From NCBI GenBank assembly GCA_941918925.1, contig OW799233.1, positions 139,688,223 to 139,752,222 on the forward strand: 64,000 nt of DNA, in the 5' to 3' direction. The translations under genes were made by a program, and so were the position numbers. Shown here piece after piece: positions 56,551 to 64,000 of this stretch. How positions within the stretch are numbered: position 1 is the first letter of the stretch; each line of letters opens with the position of its first letter. The notes beneath the pieces are model-generated. The model saw only the letters and a program-made list of their open reading frames with translations. It was not told where the DNA came from and ran no database searches. This DNA comes from Phyto melanocephala (Eukaryota > Arthropoda > Insecta > Diptera > Rhinophoridae).

Positions 56551-57808
56551 TTATTTATGGCCAGTCATTTGTACATATGTATATCGTCCACTGCATTGCT
56601 GGCATATACACATTCATGTTAAACAAATATAATTCATATTGCAACAGTGTAGCAACAACGTTAAAATATTTTTAATACATTGCCTCACAATGTACCATAG
56701 TTTGGAAGCCTTGTTTTGGAAATAATTCGGTAATATGCGAATCATAAAATATATTTTAATAACATTTAGCAGAGTAAGAGCCAAAATGCACTGATTTGCT
56801 TAAGATTCTTATGAGCCACTGGCAAAAGTGTGAGTAAAGAAGAAGATGTTGGTTTAAAGACCATCTCAATTTTAAATACTAAAATTAAATTTTAATCAAA
56901 ACTTAAAAATAGTTTCACATTAAGAAAGTAATTTAAAATATTTTTAAAAAATGTGCATTAACGTGTAAGCTAACTCCAATAGTTATATAGATATGTTTGA
57001 TACATATTTACCCTAAAATTTAGTGCTGAATAGTTTATTCAAAAGTATTTTTTTTTAATATATGCTGGAGTCACGTCCGCTGACTTCTATTTTTACCAGT
57101 GGGTGATACAATTCTAAAGCAATTTATGTGCACCTCGGCTCTTACTCGGCAAAATCTCAAAATCAAAAATTTTAAGCTACTGTGCAATGGTGGTAAATTT
57201 TAATCTTTAACCATTTTGGAATACTCTATACATACATAGTTACTTAAACTTAAATGGTGCTTTAATTAAAATCATGTACATACAATACAGGATGATTAAA
57301 TGATAGTTTATCAACAATAAATTGGGTTCCTAAAAACGTCAGCATTATGCAAGTGCCGTTCAAATATGAGGCAAAAATAAAAAAAGAACAACAAGAATGT
57401 TTTACATAAACAGCAGCCGCTATACTGAAATTAAAATACATGCACCTAAATCTTAGATTACAATCGCATTCTATTGTACATACATATATGTATGTATGAA
57501 TGCACAAATTAACGAAATATTTAGTTGAAAAAAAATTTTGGAAAGTAAAAATCGGTGTTGCCAATTTATGCCTGTTTATATAAAAATGACACAAAATTAA
57601 GTTTAATGAATAATTGTTTTTAGTGGGAAGGTTTAGGTGTAATATTACTCTTTTAAATTAATTACTAAAATTAAGAATACATTTTTTTTTAAACTGTTTT
57701 TCTCAAGATTTCTAAATTATAATAATGACAGCTTGATATGTGCCGTCGTTTTCATAAATATTTTTTTTTAATTTGTCATATTTTTAATTTTATGTAAAGC
57801 AAAAAAAA
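56551..57808. other. No gene seen
   Basis: AT-rich spacer. Open frames at 56478-56675 and 57262-57594 (minus) have no motif. Confidence 0.5.
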
Positions 57809-59375
57809 AACAAGTAAGAGTACTATATTCGGCTGTGCCAAATCTTATACACCCACCACCAGTTTTCCGTTCTTTTGTAGCCAGGGTTTTTTCCCAAAAA
57901 TTTTTGTTTCTGTAAATGCTAGATTTATTTTTTAATATGCCGGGATCCCGCAGCAAAACAAATAAAAAGTAAATTTGTTTTTTATAAAAAAAACTTTTTA
58001 TTAAAAAGCATTAAATAGTTTATAATGTAAAATAAACACTTTAAAACTATAAAAATTAATAACGAAACTTGAATTTAAAATATAAATTGAGTAAAAATAT
58101 TTTTTATTAAAAAAAAATATTACTCTCTCGATACGAGATCTATGAGCACAAAAATACAGGTACTTCAGCTATGAGATCAAAAATAAAATCATTAGGATTC
58201 AATTTCAATATAAACAATATAAACATCTGCTTTCGAATCGTAGCCACCTTTTTTATTTCCCGGGATCCCGAAAAATTATCCCGGGAAATCGGGAAGATTA
58301 AATAACTCAAATAACCGAATTTATAGCACAAAATGTATTTGATTGTTATTAACAGTAATCGCTATGCAATAATCTCTTTATACTAAAATATGTATCACTT
58401 TATTTGTATGACTTCGATATGCTAGTAAAATGTTTTCGTAAATTTAGTCTTTCAATGAAAGTGGGAGTGTGCGTTAAAGTAGGAATTTGAGATAAACCGT
58501 CATATGGGAGGTAGGCGTTAAAGTGGGCGTGTCTCCTAAATTTTCCATCATAATAATGACATTGAATAGAAGGATATCTGTAGCGAATTTCATTATCGTA
58601 GCTCTAATTGTGTGGGTTTTATGGCGTAATAGTAGGCGTGTCGAAATTATTTTTAATAATGAATTCAACTTAGATGTTTCAATATAGTCCTTTATTATTC
58701 TAAGATCTTTATTCGTATAGAAATTATATGAATTTAAGTTTAGATATTATGCTGGAGGTGGGCGTAAAAGTGGACGTGTCACATTTATTTTCCGTTAGAA
58801 CAAATATTTTGACCAAGAAGATATGTGTGCAAAATTTCAGAGTCTTACATCCAATTTTGTTGCTTTTATGACGTTTTTGTTTTTAAATCTACCGAAAAAT
58901 ACACTGTGCGGTATAAGTTTTCGTACATTTTGATCTATAACTCCTTTCTTAATGCATAAATTTAAGCAGTTTTCGGAGAAAAATATTGGTTTTACTCAGG
59001 AAATATGTATTCGAAGTTTCATGACTCTACGTTTATGCGTTTGGACACAATTCCATTTTATTCGATGTTCGAAGGACACGGTTTTTTCGACCTACTCTTG
59101 CTTTACGAGCTATAACTCTCTTCCTAATATTCCGATTTAGCCCATTTTCAATACCAAACAAATTTTGTCTATAAGAAAGATTCTAGCCTTATAGCTTTTT
59201 TGGTGCGACCTCTATTGTGCTTTCAACAGACGGACATAGCTATACCGTCATAAAATCAAACCCCGATTCAGAATATATATACTTTATGGGGTCTAAAATG
59301 GATATTTCGATGTGTTACAAACGAAATGACAAAATGAATATACCCCCACCATTTTTTTGGTGGCGGGTATAAAAA
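57809..59375 (+). mobile_element. Mini-me/DINE-like element without the MITE (copy H)
   Basis: 5' end AACAAGTAAGAGTACTATAT, hairpin, CACCCACCACCA; 3' end CCACCATTTTTTTGGTGGCG and GGTATAAAAA. At the MITE site it reads TTATTTGTATGACTTCGATA (about 58401-58420), with no insert. Two shortened ~288-bp units follow (landmarks at about 58500 and 58748). The GTCY tract is nearly lost (one ACAGACGGACATAGC, about 59226). An unrelated insert occupies about 57865-58322. Confidence 0.83.
57865..58322. mobile_element. Unassigned insert in copy H with GGGATCCCG motifs
   Basis: Family sequence breaks after CACCACCAGTTTT and resumes at TATAGCACAAAATG. The ~460-bp insert contains CCGGGATCCCG at 57940, and CCCGGGATCCCG with ATCCCGGGAAATCGGG near 58258-58294. 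These palindromic motifs occur nowhere else in the window. No open frame is convincing and the ends are not defined. It may be a hAT-type or foldback fragment. Confidence 0.45.
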
Positions 59376-60828
59376 AGACCTACAAAAATCTGTGTTTAAA
59401 ATACTTTTCGGTGGCATCTATTTTGTTGTATTTAAAATTGTCTAAAAGTATTTAAAAGCGGCTCGAAACGGCTAAAGGTTAATTAAAATTTTTCTGTCTA
59501 ATCCTTTCAGACCTAATATTGGTTGCAATTAATCTTTAATTATAGAAATTATATTTATTTTGCATAAGACAATCACATAAAATATTTCTACAGGGTTGTT
59601 TTTTGTAAACAACGATGTGATCTCGGTTTGGAGCTGCAAAAAATTTTCAACATATAAAACATAAATTGAAATTAGTTTTTTTCAACATTTATTAAAGTGA
59701 AAAATGCTGGTACCTCATTTCCCTTTAAAATTAATATAATAACATACAAATAAATTCAAATATAATTAAAATTCAGACTGGTAGATATTTGTGATTATTT
59801 TTACTTGGGATGGTATATTAGAATATGATCTTTGTTTTTAGCAAAACAAAGCATCTTTAAACTTTTTGCATCGTCCTTTTGTACCACTTTCGCAATTTTT
59901 TTGGCATAATCGTGGCAGATTGTCAGAAAATATAGACTAGTTGTCACAACAGTCATATTTTTTTTGGCTTATCACGAACGCACTGTGGGTGATGTTTTGT
60001 TTCGCAAAAATCATCAGTAATGTTCCCACGTTGTGATTTAAATGAAGCTAATACAGTTCCCAGTTCAAAGCTAAAAATTACCTAACTGTTGAATTTGGCA
60101 ACCCGAAATTTTTAAATCATTCACATTCCAAGTCAAGTAGATGGAAAAAAATGTTGACATCTACTTACACTTATTAATTTATCCTAAAATAATTTTGCCT
60201 TATTACTTGACGCAACTATCACTGTCTTTGTGGCCATCCATTTCACAAAAGCTACGTTCTGTTGTAGGTAATTTGAAAATGTCTGGTAAATTTAATTACG
60301 CCAAAAATATAGGGGAGAAAAGCACTTTAATGTTCACCTCCTATATGGTGATTTCTTTTATATTTATATTATTTATATTTGAACAAAAATTTAGGAAAAA
60401 GATAAATCTATAATTAATTATCTAAGTTGAATTTAAATACTAATTTCAATATTTTAAAAGCAGAAGATTCTATGGCCATTTAACTACCTTCAGCTCCAAG
60501 ATTATGCTTTTCAGTTTCCGTAAAAATACAATATTGGAGTAAATAATAGTTAGTAGTATCACTTCTAATGTAGAAATACTCAAGGTTGCCTTGTAAGATA
60601 AATTTAAGGAAATAAATTAATATCAAATCAAACATACATACAAAGATTACTTGAAATTTAAATTTTAACTTGGTAGTGAGTAGTCGTTGACTTAAAGAAA
60701 ATAATATCAAAAAAATTAACTATATGTAACTTCAAAAAAAAAAAAAAAAATAAATAAAATAATATAAAAAAAATTTTAAAAATTTAAAGATAAAATAATT
60801 TTCTTATTCTTATTATACTTTTTGGAAA
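59376..60828. other. No gene seen; one fragment shared with 25.9 kb
   Basis: Positions about 60500-60600 (CCGTAAAAATACAATATTGG, AGTAGTATCACTTCTAATGT, AAATACTCAAGGTTGCC) are related to 25915-25995, so a short unnamed repeat is present. The open frame at 60141-60413 and a 39-codon minus-strand frame at 59953-60072 are not recognised. A poly-A-rich tract (60734-60770) precedes the gag fossil. Confidence 0.4.
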
Positions 60829-62042
60829 ATGGATTCCTCCTCAACTTTTTTGAAAGTAAATGTGCCGCCCGACAAATTACCTCCAGATAATACGAAACAA
60901 AAACCCGATTTAAGCAATAAAAAGAATTATTTCAAATTCATCATTGAAGAACAGCTACCTTTTGAGTTCTAATAATTCAAAAAAAGAAAAAATTCAAGAT
61001 CAAAATCTTTGCCGAATTTAAGTGATAAATCGGTTGGAAATAACTATAATTCAATTAATTCTGATGTACTTTACACATGAAAAATTTCTTAATTCAAGAC
61101 ATTACAAGTAGAAAAAATTCACTTTAACAAATTGATCTTTTTGGCAATCCTATGGAATGATATGACTTAGCCCTTTCTCATCCTTCAAAAGCAACAATTT
61201 TTAACTTCCTTAAAAACGTAAACGTAGCAGCAAAGATAAGGTATATAAATATGTATGTATGTAATTTAACTTTTCAAAACAAAAATTATAAAATAAAGTC
61301 ATTGTTAGTTAAGATACAAAATTCTCAAAACAGACTCGCTATATTAGGAGAGTTAGACATTCAAATATAAAGAGATAATGTTAGGAACATCAGCTCCGTT
61401 GAGGAAACAAAAAAGTTTTCTAATATAGTAAATTCGTTTTGTCCACCAATATTCCTCTACTAGAATCTGTTTATTGACTTAAAATTAAATTTGCAATCAT
61501 AAATATAGACACAAAAGCAAACAATTTCTGAAAGATTCCCCAGTTTATTTTGAAATGATTCAACTACTTGGGGTTATAAATGTAGAATCACACTCATACA
61601 CACCGATTGCGCAAAAGCGTTAAAGTATAGTTTTAGGAGAATTATATTATAAAACGGACATACAAATAATTAAGAATGAAATTGATCTTCTAATTTCAAA
61701 TATAGTGGATTCCGTTAAAAAAGTTCTCTACTGTCTTTTCAAGTAAGAATGGTTTTGGTTACATTATTTCCTGGAAAATCTGTATAAGAACTAATAAGAA
61801 TTAAATATTTATTAAATTAGAGTATCATGTGGAAATCCTTTAAGAAAAATTCGAAAGAGATACAAACAATGGGGTAACATTTAAAAAAATTGTAACAGAC
61901 GTTTTGTTTGTGTTAAATGCCATGAATATCATGCTCCGGAAGAATGTAAAGTTGTTTCAAATATTGACAATTGACCTTTTTGTAATAACTGCAAACTATG
62001 TGGTCACCTTTCAAGTTTTAAAGGCTTCTTATGTTCTTCTGA
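60829..62042 (+). pseudogene. Jockey-like gag fossil
   Basis: The ATG at 60829 begins a 47-codon frame (MDSSSTFLKVNVPPDKLPPD and onward) that ends in a stop at 60970. Further downstream, in shifting frames, SHSYTPIAQKR (about 61592) and SIVLGELYYKT resemble the 'TYTPKEQ...SIVLKGL' block of jockey-type gag. Two zinc-knuckle blocks follow near 61892-62042: CVKCHEYHAPEEC (C-x2-C-x3-H-x4-C), and CNNCKLCGHLSSFKGF after a stop. The order is that of gag in jockey-superfamily non-LTR retrotransposons. No endonuclease or reverse transcriptase follows before the palindrome at 62197. Many stops; the frame is dead. Confidence 0.6.
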
Positions 62043-62196
62043 AAAGAATATGGATATGAAGAAAACAATTTAACTTTAAGCTAAAGATAGAAATCTTAAG
62101 GCTTTTAATAATGTTGTTTCTGCCTTGCAAAATAACAATCTTGTTCACTCAAGTCAATATTTTTCTGCTTCTCCTTTATTTAACGAATTTTATAAA
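62043..62196. other. No gene seen
   Basis: Short tail after the gag fossil. Nothing recognised. Confidence 0.4.
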
Positions 62197-62260
62197 AATA
62201 TATTGTTTTTATTTATTCGAGCTTAAGATCTTAAGCTCGAATAAATAAAAACAATATATT
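62197..62260. repeat. Perfect 64-bp palindrome
   Basis: Two 32-bp arms, starting AATATATTGTTTTTATTTAT and meeting at AAGATCTT, are exact reverse complements with no spacer. The centre is GAGCTTAAGATCTTAAGCTC. It could extrude as a cruciform. It could also be a foldback artefact of library preparation or assembly. Confidence 0.9.
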
Positions 62261-62631
62261 AATATAAAAAGATCGAAGAAATTTACATAATATTTGAATT
62301 TTATAAAATTTTGGTAAAAATCATTGCGAACCCAAAACTTTGTAATTAGAGGATGAAATGAGTAAATTTATTGAAAATTATAAAAAAAAATTCATTAGAG
62401 GAGGCCGTACACCAATGACGTGGTTTATTGACTGAAGTAAGAAAAACTTATGATATATATTATATATAATATTTTTAATTCTAATAGAATCTATATTGCC
62501 TTTGTGCAGAAAACACAGTTGAATAATAGACATAGAGTATAGTACTTTATATTTTAAAAGAATTTCTCATGCGGAATCGATATATCCTAATCTCTTTTCA
62601 ATCATTATTTACTAACCTCAAATTAGATTAT

Positions 62632-62863
<232 letters not shown>

Positions 62864-64000
62864 ATACACTCTTATAAGCCATTAATTATTTAGTTAAGAT
62901 ATTGGTAATATTTAAAGCTGGGTGTGGTTTTTTTTATTTTGTTTTGTTCTCACATAGGATTTCAAAATTAGTTAATTTTTGTGATTGGAATATTTATGTA
63001 TGTACGTAATGGAAAATAATAAAAGTAATTTTGATGAACATCCCTACTAAACATGTTATCAAACTAAAAGCTTTGCGTTTATGGACAAACCATAAATAAA
63101 TTAGAACTTTTATAGCGTAAAGCGCGAATTGTCGTATTTGTGTGCGTATAAGTATAATGTTTTTCAACATAGTAGTCTTGCAGCGACATAATGGCGTCCA
63201 GTGTACAGCATGCTTTTATGCTTAATTTATTTAAAAGGCACATTTGACATGATACAAATTCACACATACATATATACACACACACGCATTAAAACACATG
63301 CAATATATGTATGTGTGGCTATACATACATATCAAAGAATATTTGTATAAGTATTCTGGTAACCAAACTGTTTTTATGTATTAGAATATGATGGACGACG
63401 AATGAAATGTAAAAAAGGTTATAAAAAAATCGTTATAAGAACTATATAGCAAATAAGTATACATGTATCTACTTATGTGGCATGTATTTAAAAGCAATGG
63501 GGATAGTTTGCTTTAGCAGTTATTTTAAGTTGATCAACTATAAAATAGCAACAAAAAAAATAAAAAATACTGCACTGTCATATCTCTTAAAGTTAACACA
63601 TATTCACTTGTTTTTGTCGCTATTGTGGTGGTAGTTGTAGTTTGCTGTTTTTGTTTATAAAATGCCTGTTATATGTTTCTTTTTCTTCACCTTTCCCTCG
63701 TTTGATTTTTGTTTAACGTTTACGCCTGGTATGCCTGTTTTTGATTATTAACATATACATGGATATGTACGTATACATAGGTATGTATGTATGTTTGAAA
63801 TGATGTATCAGTTAAAGTTTTATAAACACGCACATTTAGTATGTTTCCGGTAGATTGTCGAATAAAATAAACCAGTTGGTGTTAATATGTGTACGTGTTT
63901 GTGTTTGTACCGTACACTCTGTCGTTTGCGTATAGTAGTTTGTTAAAATATTATGATTGTTGTGTGATGTGAGGTGGAAGAAAAGTAGAAAGAAAAAAAA
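62864..64000. other. No gene seen
   Basis: AT-rich sequence with TATGTATGTA and CACACA runs up to the end of the window. No coding region, element or RNA gene is supported. Confidence 0.5.

Noticed and set aside
59953..60072. A 39-codon minus-strand frame with a protein-like look (SFELGTVLASFKSQRGN)
   Set aside because: Too short, bounded by stops on both sides and without splice signals or a recognised domain.

Overview
The window is about 64 kb of AT-rich, gene-poor eukaryotic DNA, most likely from a higher fly (Brachycera). The evidence is the dense set of interspersed repeats with the hallmarks of dipteran mini-me/DINE-type elements (a GTCY proto-microsatellite next to a TA-rich stretch, a 5' hairpin around ATTCGGC and a 3' hairpin near TATACCC), together with insect mariner, hAT, piggyBac, pogo, RTE and jockey relics. 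I found no confident host gene, tRNA or rRNA. The window reads as an intron or intergenic tract filled by waves of transposition. Family names come from recognising motifs, not from a search.

Layout. 0-5 kb: a decayed mariner relic, a repeat with a four-unit 142-bp array, and a divergent mini-me-like copy (4361-5130). 5-11.5 kb: three copies of the main mini-me-like family (B 5808-7650, C 8407-9935, D about 10800-11488). 12.7-14.6 kb: a non-LTR reverse transcriptase fossil abutting a mariner transposase fossil. 16-21.9 kb: a TA-flanked inverted-repeat element, an internally deleted piggyBac-like element with TTAA on both sides, an RTE-like fossil and a second CCCAGCAAAA-ended element. 22.1-26.2 kb: copy E, and an old copy J into which a short mariner derivative inserted. 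27.7-33.6 kb: a mariner fossil on the minus strand, two small inverted-repeat elements (one pogo-like) and a nearly intact hAT transposase gene with a recognisable intron. 36.7-41.4 kb: copy F, a 960-bp mariner with both ends, and another mariner fossil. 41.4-48.1 kb: mostly unique AT-rich sequence with three short stretches of possible coding character. 48.2-50.2 kb: copy G. 52.6-54.4 kb: an unassigned inverted-repeat element with subterminal TGTCAG motifs. 55.6-56.6 kb: a mariner with both ends and a nearly complete catalytic domain. 57.8-59.4 kb: copy H. 60.8-62.0 kb: a jockey-like gag fossil. Then come a perfect 64-bp palindrome and a long GATA microsatellite.

How the parts relate. The mini-me-like family is the backbone. 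Copies B, C, E, F and G carry a mariner-derived MITE at one fixed TA site. Copies H and J have the uninterrupted site, so the MITE entered one ancestor and was then amplified by its host element. The MITE encodes the N-terminal helix-turn-helix region of a mariner transposase joined directly to the extreme C-terminus, with the catalytic core missing. The separate mariner fossils in the window belong to the same broad transposase group. Several of them lack the region between the DNA-binding domain and the first catalytic Asp. No transposase gene in the window looks functional.
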